Shown here piece after piece: positions 37,674 to 47,629 of a stretch of DNA of 53,556 nucleotides (its first letter is position 1; the number at the start of each line of letters is the position of its first letter). The position numbers and the translations under genes were made by a program. Origin of the DNA: Patescibacteria group bacterium (GTDB taxonomy: Bacteria > Patescibacteriota > Microgenomatia > UBA12405); contig WARW01000004.1 in assembly GCA_013387215.1 (NCBI GenBank), forward strand, positions 1 to 53,556. Direction: 5' to 3'. The notes below the pieces were generated by a model. That model saw nothing but the letters and a program-made list of their open reading frames with translations. It searched no databases and had not been told where the DNA came from.

Positions 37674-39070
37674 GAGTTTTTTCTGCTTTCAAAATCAGCA
37701 ATTAAATTATTGAGAGTATTTTTATCGAAGTCTTTAGTTTTAATTAGGTGAATACCAGATATTGAGGTGGCTTGGGAAAGGTGTTTTTGGCTAAGTTTGG
37801 CAGTTAAATAATTATTTTTTAGACAGGTGCAGTGAAGCTTGGTTCCCAAAAGCGGAGTGGCGATAAATAAAATAGGAAAAACTTGGTATTGACGATAAAG
37901 ATTTATGGCCAAGTCGAGAGTGGTTTTCATATTTTTGATCTTTTCTCCAGGAAAACCAATGATGTAAAAGGCAGCTAGTTTTAGTTTTAATTGGCGACAC
38001 CACTTGGATACTAAATTGACATTTTTTAGGTTCAAATTCTTTTTTATAATAGTATCCAAAACTTTTTGATCGCCAGATTCGATAGCAATGGTTAAAGTTT
38101 GACAGCCAGCTTTTTTCATTTTTTTAAGGAGAGGGAAAGTCATAGTGTCGGCCCGAAGACCATTGGGAGTGTCCCATTTTATTTTTAAATTTTTTTGAAT
38201 AATCAAATCTAAGATTTTTTCAAAGCGGTTTTGATTGAGACTGAAATTGTCGTCTTCAAAATGAAAAGAACGAATATTATATTTATTAATTAACAACTCA
38301 AGGTGATTTAAAACATATTGTTCCGAATTAAAACGATAGTTTTTGGAACTGTGCAAATGAACCGAACAGAAAACACAATTGTAGGGACAACCGCGGCTGG
38401 TGATAAGAGAAATACTATTTTCAGAAATGGAGGAACGGTTCTTGTAAAGATAAGGATGGGATTGATATTTGGCAAAATCGATAAGCTCGTAGGCGGGAAG
38501 AGGTAGTTTATCGAGATTGGTAATTGGCTGGAAAGGGTTTGTGATAATTTTGTTTTGATATCTGAAAGTCAGACCGCTTATTTTGGAAAAAGATTTGAGA
38601 GTGGGATTAGGTTTATAGTTTTTAATTATTTTAAGAAAACTTTCTTCGCCCTCACCACTAATACAAATATCAATCGATTTAAACTTATCAATAATAATTT
38701 TGGGCTGGACAGAAATTCCCGGGCCGCCAACGACAATTAAAATTTTGGGATTAATTTTTTTGATGAGTTTTGAAAGATTAACAGTTTGGCTTAACTGGAT
38801 ACTGAATGGACAAGAAATTCCCACAATATCGGGTTTATTTTTGAAAATATAGTCTTTAATTTTTGACAAGGGTGAGCCATAAATGGTGCGGCTACCAACT
38901 TTTCTGACTTTAAAATTTTCAATTAAAGCGTCGTAAAGCGAGACTTCACAATTGGTTTTAATGGAAGCCATAATACTTAAGAGTCCAAGGGGGTAATAGG
39001 CGTTGAAATCGCTTGAATTTTGATAGAAAGTTTGAGAGGGATTAATTAGTAGAACTTTGGGTTGGCTCAT
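37625..39070 (-). CDS. B12-binding-domain radical SAM protein
   Basis: LLINPSQTFYQ...YPLGLLSIMAS...VVGGPGISVQPK; TSRGCPYNCVFCSVHLHSSK. Confidence 0.92.
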   Translation of the reverse strand: MSQPKVLLINPSQTFYQNSSDFNAYYPLGLLSIMASIKTNCEVSLYDALIENFKVRKVGSRTIYGSPLSKIKDYIFKNKPDIVGISCPFSIQLSQTVNLSKLIKKINPKILIVVGGPGISVQPKIIIDKFKSIDICISGEGEESFLKIIKNYKPNPTLKSFSKISGLTFRYQNKIITNPFQPITNLDKLPLPAYELIDFAKYQSHPYLYKNRSSISENSISLITSRGCPYNCVFCSVHLHSSKNYRFNSEQYVLNHLELLINKYNIRSFHFEDDNFSLNQNRFEKILDLIIQKNLKIKWDTPNGLRADTMTFPLLKKMKKAGCQTLTIAIESGDQKVLDTIIKKNLNLKNVNLVSKWCRQLKLKLAAFYIIGFPGEKIKNMKTTLDLAINLYRQYQVFPILFIATPLLGTKLHCTCLKNNYLTAKLSQKHLSQATSISGIHLIKTKDFDKNTLNNLIADFESRKNSYRPFLKILTKIFFKK

Positions 39071-40095
39071 AGGTTGGGACGGGTATTATTGGGCTGATTA
39101 CATCTAATTATTTTGCAATATCGCTGACAATTTCGAAGTTTAAATCTTTGGGTTTGGGCCTTTTTACTAAGCCAAATATCTTTGGGATTTTTTTGGAAAA
39201 TATTACCGATAGGAGGAAAGCGGAAACATAAACGAACATCACCATGTTGGTCGATAATAAAATTGTTGATACCAGCAGCACAGGGTTTTTGAGACATGGT
39301 TTTAGGATTTTGATAATAGGCAATTATGTTTTCCAAATCGGTTTTGGAGTTCATGATTTTCGGTTGATCAATAATTTTTTGAATCATAGTTTTAACTTGT
39401 TTTTTTGAAGGCCAGAGAGGATCATGGTCCATTTCGGGACTATTATTTTTGATGCCAGGATTGCTGACAAGACATTGAAAATTAATGCCGACTAAATTAT
39501 TTTTTTGAGTCAATTGAACAAGTTTTTTTAAATCCAAAACATTATCACTCATGATAACCGTATTGAAAAAAACTTTTATGGAAGTGTTTTTTAGATTAGC
39601 TAAAGCCTTTTTAATTTGAGCAAAAACTCCCTTTTGGCCTCTGATGGAATCGTGAACTTTGGAAGTGGCGCCATCAAGAGAAATAGACATGGCATAAAGA
39701 TTACTTTCGGATAATTTTTTAATTAGATCTTCAGTAAGAAGAAAACCATTGGTGTTAAGATGACATAAAACATCCCTTGAATAGGCATATTTGATGATGT
39801 CTGGCAGGTGTTTATTGATTAAGGGTTCGCCGCCAGTAAGAAAAAGATAATAAGAGCCAAGCCAGGAATAGAGCTTGTCGATTATTATTTGAGCTTCTTT
39901 TTGGGTGAGCTGTTTTGAAGGAGCTGATTTCCAAAAATCACAATGTTTACATTTCAAAATACAGTTGGGAGTGATATCAAAAATTATTGAGGTAGGCAGA
40001 TTTAGGGGACGATTGGAGTTTGAAGACAACCGAATCAGTAGGCTTTGCCAGCGATTGAAGATTTTTTTGTGAATGGTTTTAATTTTATTTTTCAT
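39067..40095 (-). CDS. Radical SAM/SPASM-like protein
   Basis: FDITPNCILKCKHCDFWKS, TGGEPLINKHL, C-terminal Cys cluster CAAGINNFIIDQHGDVRLCF...NCQRYCKIIRC. Confidence 0.9.
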   Translation of the reverse strand: MKNKIKTIHKKIFNRWQSLLIRLSSNSNRPLNLPTSIIFDITPNCILKCKHCDFWKSAPSKQLTQKEAQIIIDKLYSWLGSYYLFLTGGEPLINKHLPDIIKYAYSRDVLCHLNTNGFLLTEDLIKKLSESNLYAMSISLDGATSKVHDSIRGQKGVFAQIKKALANLKNTSIKVFFNTVIMSDNVLDLKKLVQLTQKNNLVGINFQCLVSNPGIKNNSPEMDHDPLWPSKKQVKTMIQKIIDQPKIMNSKTDLENIIAYYQNPKTMSQKPCAAGINNFIIDQHGDVRLCFRFPPIGNIFQKNPKDIWLSKKAQTQRFKLRNCQRYCKIIRCNQPNNTRPNL

Positions 40096-42022
40096 TAAGT
40101 TTTAGGTAGGCAAGAAGGGGTTTTAAAGTTTCCTGCCATTGAAGTTTTTGGGCGAGTTTTAAAGCAGCAGTGTGCTTTTTTTGCCATAGACTTTTTTGAG
40201 AATATTTTTGGAGCACTTGCTTTAAATTGTGTTCATTATAGTAGATGGCGGCTGGTTTAAGAAGTTTATCTTGGCGCCATTCAGGACAAAGAACAGGCAG
40301 ACCATGGCTTAAATAGGTTAAATGTTTGGCTGAAAAACCATGATTACGAAGAGAGTCGTTGGTAAAAGTTAGGAGGCCAAATTGATAAGAACTTAAGCTT
40401 TCCAGATTTTTCATGAAGCCTTTGGTTTTGAGTTGGGAATATATTTTTTTATTTGGTTTTTCGTAGCTATAAATGTCAAGAGAAACAGTTTTAGAAATAT
40501 TTTTTAGAAGTTTGGGGTTGATCCAATTAGAATTGAGATTGCCAAGGTAAACAGTTTTGGGATGGGAATTAAATTCAGCTAGTTTTTTAGGAGTGGTGCA
40601 GCCCCAATTAAGATCGAAAAATTTATTGATATGGGGATATTTCTGTTGGGCGATTTTTAGAAATGAAGACCAGTGGAAATAAGTTCGGTCGGAATTTTTG
40701 TAGGCAATTTCTTCGAGACGGTTAATTTTTTTAATAAGATTTTTTGAATAGAGATTGGTCAACTTTAGTTCTTCAGAAAAGACAGTGGGAATATCGAAAA
40801 TTAAACGATAAGGACGAGGTTTGAGGGAACAAGTGAGATCTTTTGGGTCTTGGGAAATGACAGTTTTGGCTTTAATTTTCTTTAAATAATTTTGAAGAAG
40901 ACGGCCTCTGAGTTGGAGCTCTAAATAAAAAAGATGAGGTCGTAAAGAGCTAAATTTGAGATGAAAAGCTAAAAATCTTTCGAGGCGGTAGGGCAAAAAT
41001 AGAAAAGGAGAAACAAAAAGGTTTTTGATATAGTTTGTGCTATTGGTGAAAATTAATTGGGAGTCAATTAGGTTCACTGAAAAACCATTGTCTTTTAAAA
41101 ATGAGGCTAAAACTTTGGCTCTTTCTTCGTTGGCGGCAAGGTCAAAAGAGTTGACGATATGAATGGTGTTTTTGGGAAATATTTGACGTTTGGAAGCATT
41201 AATAAACCCGAGGTTAAAAACAAAATCCAAACTTAGCTGGCAGAAATTAGTTAAAAAATCAGAAGACTTAAATAAAATTTTTAAATTAGTCTGAGGGGAG
41301 AAATGGTCGTAGTTTTGCCATTTTTGGTTGAGTAAAAACTTATCTTGGCCGCGAGAATAAAACTTTTTGAGGACTTCAAAAAAGCGGGATCGGTCTTGAT
41401 GATTAACAGCCAGATTTAAAAGATACTTTCCTTGAAGTTTATTTTGAAAAATTTTTAAACCAAAATCGACATCTTCAAATTGGGGCAAATTTTTATCAAA
41501 AGTAATTGAGTGGGATTTGATGGCTTTTAAATTTAAAATTATATTTTTAGTGTCAACTGCTTTAAGCTTTTTTAAGGGAACGCTTAAATTTAAGTTAATC
41601 CATTGCTGGTAAAGATTCTGCTGGGCCAAAATGACAGGATTTTGGGATTTGCAGGAATTAGCAATACCTTGAAAAAAGACAGCTTTGGGGTTTAATTTTA
41701 TTTCAAGCTTAGCTACTTTTGACCATTGAGAATCAAGAGTGCAGTCATCATCAATGAAGGCTAAATATTGGCTTTGGCAAACATCGAGAGCCAGGTTGCG
41801 ACCCAAGGAAATACTATTAACTGGGTTTAAAAAATAGCTAAGATTTAAACAAGTTTTATATTGTTTATAGATATTTTTAGCAGATTTGGCTGGGTCATTA
41901 TCGATAATAATTACTAGTATTTTAGGATTATTTTGTTTAATAATGCTTTCCAAACAAAGTGCTAGCAGTTTTGGTCGTTTGTAGGTGATGATGGCAATAG
42001 TCAGATTTAAGCTGTTTGGCAT
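40085..42022 (-). CDS. Two-domain glycosyltransferase: GT2 (N-terminal) + GT-B-like (C-terminal)
   Basis: LTIAIITYKRPKLLALCLESIIKQ...SLGRNLALDVCQSQYLAFIDDDC; C-terminal NHGFSAKHLTYLSHGLPVLCPEW. Confidence 0.85.
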   Translation of the reverse strand: MPNSLNLTIAIITYKRPKLLALCLESIIKQNNPKILVIIIDNDPAKSAKNIYKQYKTCLNLSYFLNPVNSISLGRNLALDVCQSQYLAFIDDDCTLDSQWSKVAKLEIKLNPKAVFFQGIANSCKSQNPVILAQQNLYQQWINLNLSVPLKKLKAVDTKNIILNLKAIKSHSITFDKNLPQFEDVDFGLKIFQNKLQGKYLLNLAVNHQDRSRFFEVLKKFYSRGQDKFLLNQKWQNYDHFSPQTNLKILFKSSDFLTNFCQLSLDFVFNLGFINASKRQIFPKNTIHIVNSFDLAANEERAKVLASFLKDNGFSVNLIDSQLIFTNSTNYIKNLFVSPFLFLPYRLERFLAFHLKFSSLRPHLFYLELQLRGRLLQNYLKKIKAKTVISQDPKDLTCSLKPRPYRLIFDIPTVFSEELKLTNLYSKNLIKKINRLEEIAYKNSDRTYFHWSSFLKIAQQKYPHINKFFDLNWGCTTPKKLAEFNSHPKTVYLGNLNSNWINPKLLKNISKTVSLDIYSYEKPNKKIYSQLKTKGFMKNLESLSSYQFGLLTFTNDSLRNHGFSAKHLTYLSHGLPVLCPEWRQDKLLKPAAIYYNEHNLKQVLQKYSQKSLWQKKHTAALKLAQKLQWQETLKPLLAYLKLNEK

Positions 42023-43452
42023 GTAGAGAAAAATCCTAGGGTTAACATGAATAAATCAAAGGTAGGGTCCTGATTGAAAAGCGGATGGAATTGAGAGCTA
42101 ATCAAAAAAGTAAGCAGTCCAATCCAGACTCCAAAAACCAAGGGTTTTTGCTGGAGCGGTTTTTTGATGTTAAGAGACAGGAATAAAAATAAAATAAACA
42201 AAAGAGTAGTAGGAACACCAAGCTCAATAAAAAAGATTAATAGAGTGTTGTGGGGAGGGGTGGGAAATCTTTGAGTGTTGTTTTCCAAGACTTGTTCTTC
42301 AAAGCTGTAATTGTTGAGACCAATTCCAGTTAAAGGCCGGTCGGGAATCAATTTAATATCCCGAATGAAAAAGGCATAACGATAATAAATGCCGCCATTT
42401 TTAGCGCCAATAGATTTGACTCTGGTGGCAAGCATAATGGTCATAGGAATTAAAATGACTAAAATAATTAAAGGAAGAATGACCTTTTTAATAATCGGAG
42501 GCAGGGTAATTTTGGGGATTTCAAAGGGATGGAGTTTCCAATAAAGAAAAAACAAGTAAAACATTAGTAAAAGGTTGATCCAAGTACTTCGGCTTAAACT
42601 GCCCAGCATTACAATTATGGAAATAGCTATCAAACTTATTGAGGCGTAAAACAATTTTTTTTGCTGTGGATATTTAAGGCTGTTTTGCCAAAAGAAACCA
42701 ATAAGAATAGGGATTAATATGGACATGAAACTGCCAAAATAAACCGGATGAGAAATAAAAGAAGAGAGACGGTATTGTTTGTCGCCGTCAGTGGTGTAGA
42801 AACCAGCCTGAGAGAAGGCAGGAGTTAGTTCGACATATTTTCCAAGCGGCTGCTGTCTGATTAATTGGAGAAGCCCTAGTGAAGTGGAAAAGATAATTAA
42901 ACTGACAATGTAGAATTTAAATACTTCTTGTTTAGATGTTTGAGAAAAGAAAGCGAAAGCGGAAAAGTAAAAACAGAGAGATAAACAAATTCGGATAAAA
43001 CCTAAAAAAACCAAAGTGGTCCGATCTTGAAAGAAAAGCGAAGTTAAGGCAGTGAGGATAAAAAAGCCGATAAGGAGAAAGTTTTTTTTGGTCCAAGATA
43101 TTTTTGTTTGAAAATATTTTTTAGGAGAGACAAAGACGATTAAAATCATCAATAAACACAAAATTAATTTGGGATTAATGCCAAAAACGAAATTGTAACC
43201 ATCTTTAAGATATGACGGAGCTGAAAATACAACCCATTCCCGGATGGAATTTTCGAATGGCAGAGATAATAAAAAAGTGTAAAAAATGGATTCCAGGAGA
43301 TCGAGTTGAAGGACGAAGAAAAACACTAAAAAAGCTAAAACTAAACAGAGAAGAAAAGTTTTAACATTGTAGGCAAAAAAAATGGCAAAAAAAGACAAAG
43401 TAAAAACAAGTAAGTATTTATTGTCTTTAGCAAATTTAATTAGCTGACTCAT
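42007..43452 (-). CDS. O-antigen ligase/polymerase (Wzy)-like membrane protein
   Basis: Polytopic; LGSLSRSTWINLLLMFYLFF, LIPDRPLTGIGLNNYSFEEQ, RFPTPPHNTLLIFFIELGVP. Confidence 0.9.
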   Translation of the reverse strand: MSQLIKFAKDNKYLLVFTLSFFAIFFAYNVKTFLLCLVLAFLVFFFVLQLDLLESIFYTFLLSLPFENSIREWVVFSAPSYLKDGYNFVFGINPKLILCLLMILIVFVSPKKYFQTKISWTKKNFLLIGFFILTALTSLFFQDRTTLVFLGFIRICLSLCFYFSAFAFFSQTSKQEVFKFYIVSLIIFSTSLGLLQLIRQQPLGKYVELTPAFSQAGFYTTDGDKQYRLSSFISHPVYFGSFMSILIPILIGFFWQNSLKYPQQKKLFYASISLIAISIIVMLGSLSRSTWINLLLMFYLFFLYWKLHPFEIPKITLPPIIKKVILPLIILVILIPMTIMLATRVKSIGAKNGGIYYRYAFFIRDIKLIPDRPLTGIGLNNYSFEEQVLENNTQRFPTPPHNTLLIFFIELGVPTTLLFILFLFLSLNIKKPLQQKPLVFGVWIGLLTFLISSQFHPLFNQDPTFDLFMLTLGFFSTCQTA

Positions 43453-44293
43453 TAATTTCCTCTATTTCGAAACCAGCATTAACTTTGTCTGTTAATAAAA
43501 AGATAAAACTACCAATTTTAATTGGCTGGTGGACAGCGTAATACCATTTACCGTCAATTTGAGTGGCTTTAAGTTTAACAGTAAGATAGAGATCTTTGGC
43601 TGTATCTTGATTGAGTCTTAGCAAACCATTGTCAAGCCACATTGATTTGTAGGTTTGATCTTTGGTTTGGGCGTCGATAATATCGGCAATAAGTTCATGA
43701 TTGCCTTGATTGTAGGTTTTGGGCTTGTTTAAGAATTCAGAATAGACCCAAGGACGAAGTCCATAAGCAATCATTTTGACAGTAAATATTTTGGTAGGAT
43801 AGCCCTCTTCGGGAACATTATCATCAATAACCTGGCCGGTGATGGAAACATTATCTAGATTTAAATCTATAGGTAAGCCGACTGATAAATATTTGTCTTT
43901 GAAACTATAGCGATTGGTTCTTTTGTTGTAGTCAACTTTGACTTGGACTGTTAAATAATTATCATTTTCCTGGCCGTTTTTTTCGTAGCTGTCGAAATTA
44001 ATTAACCTGGCTATAACTTGGCCGGTATTATTTTTTTCGGTTTGACCAACTTTTAATTTATCGCTTAGCCAATAGGGGGTTTTGTAAGCGTCAGGACTGT
44101 ATTGCTGAGTCCAATCGCGGCCGATGACTTCAACTTGGATGGTGCGCCACTCACTTCTGATACCAAAAAATTTGACAGTAAAAACAGTTAGGGCAAGAAC
44201 AGCAATAATAACAAAAATCTCCAATGGCGACATTGACAGAATCCGCTTTTCAATTTTTTTGTATAAATTGGAGACACTTAGCGCTTTCATCAT
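43436..44293 (-). CDS. Single-TM extracytoplasmic protein of unknown function
   Basis: TM SPLEIFVIIAVLALTVFTVKFFGI then soluble beta-rich region; first gene of a fully overlapping minus-strand operon. Confidence 0.8.
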   Translation of the reverse strand: MMKALSVSNLYKKIEKRILSMSPLEIFVIIAVLALTVFTVKFFGIRSEWRTIQVEVIGRDWTQQYSPDAYKTPYWLSDKLKVGQTEKNNTGQVIARLINFDSYEKNGQENDNYLTVQVKVDYNKRTNRYSFKDKYLSVGLPIDLNLDNVSITGQVIDDNVPEEGYPTKIFTVKMIAYGLRPWVYSEFLNKPKTYNQGNHELIADIIDAQTKDQTYKSMWLDNGLLRLNQDTAKDLYLTVKLKATQIDGKWYYAVHQPIKIGSFIFLLTDKVNAGFEIEEINESAN

Positions 44294-44298
44294 GAGGT

Positions 44299-44304
44299 AT
44301 TATA
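44299..44304 (-). promoter_or_regulatory. -10 TATAAT (overlapping double TATAATATAAT), 5 nt upstream of ATG 44293
   Basis: Minus strand reads TATAATATAATacctcATG. Confidence 0.5.
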
Positions 44305-44335
44305 TTATATTTATACACAGTTAAGTTATATAAAA

Positions 44336-45442
44336 ATGATAAACGAGTTTAATAAATTAATCGGAGGAATTTGGAGATACAAGAGGCCGGACATTTTTGG
44401 GCCAGTAAACCCTCGAAGCTTGATGGTTAATTTGACTTATAAATGCAATTCAAAATGCATAATGTGTCATATCTGGAAGAGAGAAATAAAAAAAGAAATG
44501 ACGGTGTTGGAATGGAAAAAAACATTGAATGATTCTGTTTTTAGGGAAATAAGAGACTTAACCGTGTCGGGAGGGGAAATATTTTTACTGCCAAATCTTT
44601 ACGAATACATAAAAGTATTTATCGATAAATTACCCAAATTAAAAAGACTGACTTTAAATACCAATGGGTTTCTGACAGAAAAGATTGTTGCCGACGTAAG
44701 GGAAATAGCGATAATCTGCAAGAAAAAAGGAGTAAAGCTGACAATCAGTATTTCAATTGATGGAAAAGGAGCGGTTCACAACGAAATCAGAGGAATTAAG
44801 GATGGGTTTGAGAGAGCAGAAAAAACTTTGAATGAGTTGAAAAAAATAAATACCAATTTAAATTTTAAAATCAGTATTGCCAGCTTACTTCTTAAAAACA
44901 ATATTGAAAATTTTGGGGAAACAAAAAAGTGGCTGGAGTCGACAGGGGTGAATTTCAGTTTTCAAATCGTGGGGTTTCATGAAACGTTTGTAAATAATTT
45001 AGAAACAGAAAAAATGGTTGGTTTTGGTAAAGACAGCCAAGTAACTTTAATAAAAGTTTTAGATGAATTAAGCCAAAACAAGGGATCTTTTGATCTTGAG
45101 CAGTACTACTGGAGCGATTTAAAAAATATGCATAAAAACGGTAAAAACAGGACGACTCCTTGCCCGTTTTTGAAAGATAATTTTGTCATTGATAGTTTAG
45201 GGGATGTTTATTATTGTCTGTCTGTAAAACCTATTGGCAATTTTTTGAAAGAAAAAAGAGGAGTGGGCGAAATATATTTTGACTCTAAAAATATTAAATT
45301 TAGAAAACAATTGCCTTTGGACAAATGCAAAAACTGCAACAGCGGCTGTGATGCAATGAGGGTTTTGGCTTTCGATTTCAAAAGAGCGGCTTGGTATAAG
45401 CTGTCAGGAAAATTATGGAAGCAGGGACCGATCAACCGATAA
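44336..45442 (+). CDS. Radical SAM/SPASM protein
   Basis: NLTYKCNSKCIMCHIWKRE, LTVSGGEIFLLPNL, C-terminal CPFLKDNFVIDSLGDVYYCLSVKPIGNF...LDKCKNCNSGCDA. Confidence 0.93.
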   Translation: MINEFNKLIGGIWRYKRPDIFGPVNPRSLMVNLTYKCNSKCIMCHIWKREIKKEMTVLEWKKTLNDSVFREIRDLTVSGGEIFLLPNLYEYIKVFIDKLPKLKRLTLNTNGFLTEKIVADVREIAIICKKKGVKLTISISIDGKGAVHNEIRGIKDGFERAEKTLNELKKINTNLNFKISIASLLLKNNIENFGETKKWLESTGVNFSFQIVGFHETFVNNLETEKMVGFGKDSQVTLIKVLDELSQNKGSFDLEQYYWSDLKNMHKNGKNRTTPCPFLKDNFVIDSLGDVYYCLSVKPIGNFLKEKRGVGEIYFDSKNIKFRKQLPLDKCKNCNSGCDAMRVLAFDFKRAAWYKLSGKLWKQGPINR

Positions 45443-46517
45443 TGTGTTTAAGGTATTGATTGAAGTCACGAGTTTGAGTTTTTAAAAGTTTGTTTTGGTA
45501 ATAGGAAATTAATTTGGGATTTGGTTTTTGCAAAACGGAATTGATAATTTTTACAGCTTCGGTTTCGTTGTTAAAAATAATATCGCTTTGGTAGCGACTA
45601 ATAAATTTATTTATTTCGGGAAGATTGTTAACAACGGGATGACAATTACAGGAAATAGCTTCCATTAAAGTTAGGGGAAAACCTTCGTATAGAGAAGTTA
45701 ATAAAAATATTTTGGCGTGGGAATAATAATTTTGAGGTTCGGAAGTTGAAGATATAAATTTGATAATTTTTTCTAATTTTTCTTGGCAGACCAGTTTTTT
45801 GATTTGTTTTAAACGGCTGCCATGACCAATAATTTTGACCTTGAGTTTTGGGTTATTTTGAGAAACTAGTTTAATTATTTTAATAAATAGCGGCAGATTT
45901 TTTTGATCTTCAATGCGGCCCATAAATAAAATATCGGAGAAATATTTTTTATCGGCGGTAATTTTTTGAGGCGGAAAATTTAGAGGCAGCCAGTTTGGAG
46001 AGACAATAATTTTTTTGGATTTAAACCCAAAAATTTTTTCCAAATCATTTTTTTGGACAGGAGTTTGAACTAAAATTTTGTCGGCTTTGGGGTAAAAATA
46101 TTTAATCAATTTAAGGCGAAGCTGGGGTCTGGTTTCGGTGTAAACATATTGAGAAGTTAAGATATCCTCGCCAATAATTAATTTGGGTTTTTGCCAGAAT
46201 AGAAACTTAAGAGCGATTAAAGTGGGAATAGAACCAAGGTCCATGAAAGATAGAATATGGGTGGGACGGTATTTAAATAGTATGGAAGTCAGCCAAAAAA
46301 TAAACCAGAGCATATCAAGTTTTTTAGTGTGAAATTTGGGGCCAAGGACAGTAATGTTTTTGGGTAACTGGTTTAAAAAAATGCCTTTTTTATGGCGAAG
46401 ACAAATAATAATTTCGGTTTCAGGCGAACTGGTTTGGAGATGATTGGTCAGATCAACAACTTTGCGCTGAATGCCCCCCAGTGTCATATCATGGAAAACG
46501 ATCATTAAACGGGTCAT
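45432..46517 (-). CDS. GT4/group 1 glycosyltransferase
   Basis: FHDMTLGGIQRKVVDLTNHL...DILFMGRIEDQKNLPLFIKIIKL...FLLTSLYEGFPLTLMEAISCNCHPVV. Confidence 0.93.
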   Translation of the reverse strand: MTRLMIVFHDMTLGGIQRKVVDLTNHLQTSSPETEIIICLRHKKGIFLNQLPKNITVLGPKFHTKKLDMLWFIFWLTSILFKYRPTHILSFMDLGSIPTLIALKFLFWQKPKLIIGEDILTSQYVYTETRPQLRLKLIKYFYPKADKILVQTPVQKNDLEKIFGFKSKKIIVSPNWLPLNFPPQKITADKKYFSDILFMGRIEDQKNLPLFIKIIKLVSQNNPKLKVKIIGHGSRLKQIKKLVCQEKLEKIIKFISSTSEPQNYYSHAKIFLLTSLYEGFPLTLMEAISCNCHPVVNNLPEINKFISRYQSDIIFNNETEAVKIINSVLQKPNPKLISYYQNKLLKTQTRDFNQYLKHIIG

Positions 46518-47620
46518 AGGTGTGAGTCAAACAAACTGATAGTGGCTTGAAAATTTCGCTGCTGTTCTTGGATAACCAGATCATGATAGTAGTGGGAAAC
46601 TTCGATTCTGATTTTAGGATTTTTTAATAAATATTGGATTTGTTTGACCGCCGCTTTTCGCTTTTCAAAAAGCAAGAGATTAGGGTAGTGATGAAAATAG
46701 GTGGCAATTTCGGGAAGGGTGCGGCAGACTGGAATACAGTTTGAGGCCAGAGATTCGAGAATGGTTAAAGGAAAACCCTCATGGTCGGAAGTCAGCAAAA
46801 GAATTTTGGAATTTTGAAGATAGACAGTTTTATCGGTGTTGCTAGGTTTAAGAGTAATGTTTGAAGAGAGATTATGTTTTTTAATGCAGTTTTTAATGTC
46901 AGTTTGAAGAGAACCGTAGCCGATCATGACAACTTTAAGTTTGGGATTTAATTTAATAATTCTTCGGACAATTTTAAGAAATCTGAGTGGATTTTTTTGG
47001 CTTTCAAAACGGCCTAAAAATAAAATATCAATATTTTTTTGATTTGTTTTTGAGGAAGGAAGATTAGTAAAGGACAAAGGCAGCCAATTTTTTTTGATGA
47101 CAATTTTTAAGGCAAGATGTGGAACTAGAGTCAGAAGTTTTTGTTTGGAGCCTGGAGTTAGAACAATAATTTTTTGAGATTGAGGATAGGTGAGTTTCAA
47201 TAAAAATCGACGAAGATTGGGGAAAGTACTTGATTGAAGCTCTTCGATAATACTGGAATCTTCGCTAATAACGAGATTGGATTTTAATCGGCTTAGGAAT
47301 TTTCCAATAACGCCACAAATAGATGAGTAGTTACCAAAAGTAATGATTAAATCGGGTTTAATTTTTTTGAAAACAACGGAAAGCCAAACAGGAAAAAGAA
47401 TAGTTTTGAGTTTCCAGCGGGTGGAAATTTCGGGAGAAATAATTTTGATATTTTTAGGAATGGAATCCAAAAGAAGGCCTTCCTGGTTTTTTAATAAAAG
47501 AAAAACCTGAATTTCCGGGTGCTTGGCATAGTAAGAACAGATATCAACGATTTTGGTTTCAATTCCGCCAATATTAAGGCTATTAAAAACAATAATTATT
47601 TTTTTGGGCCCAGGTTTCAT
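46514..47620 (-). CDS. GT4/group 1 glycosyltransferase, paralogue of the adjacent gene
   Basis: FNSLNIGGIETKIVDICSYY...DILFLGRFESQKNPLRFLKIVRR...LLLTSDHEGFPLTILESLASNCIPVC. Confidence 0.93.
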   Translation of the reverse strand: MKPGPKKIIIVFNSLNIGGIETKIVDICSYYAKHPEIQVFLLLKNQEGLLLDSIPKNIKIISPEISTRWKLKTILFPVWLSVVFKKIKPDLIITFGNYSSICGVIGKFLSRLKSNLVISEDSSIIEELQSSTFPNLRRFLLKLTYPQSQKIIVLTPGSKQKLLTLVPHLALKIVIKKNWLPLSFTNLPSSKTNQKNIDILFLGRFESQKNPLRFLKIVRRIIKLNPKLKVVMIGYGSLQTDIKNCIKKHNLSSNITLKPSNTDKTVYLQNSKILLLTSDHEGFPLTILESLASNCIPVCRTLPEIATYFHHYPNLLLFEKRKAAVKQIQYLLKNPKIRIEVSHYYHDLVIQEQQRNFQATISLFDSHL

Positions 47621-47629
47621 AAGGCAATA

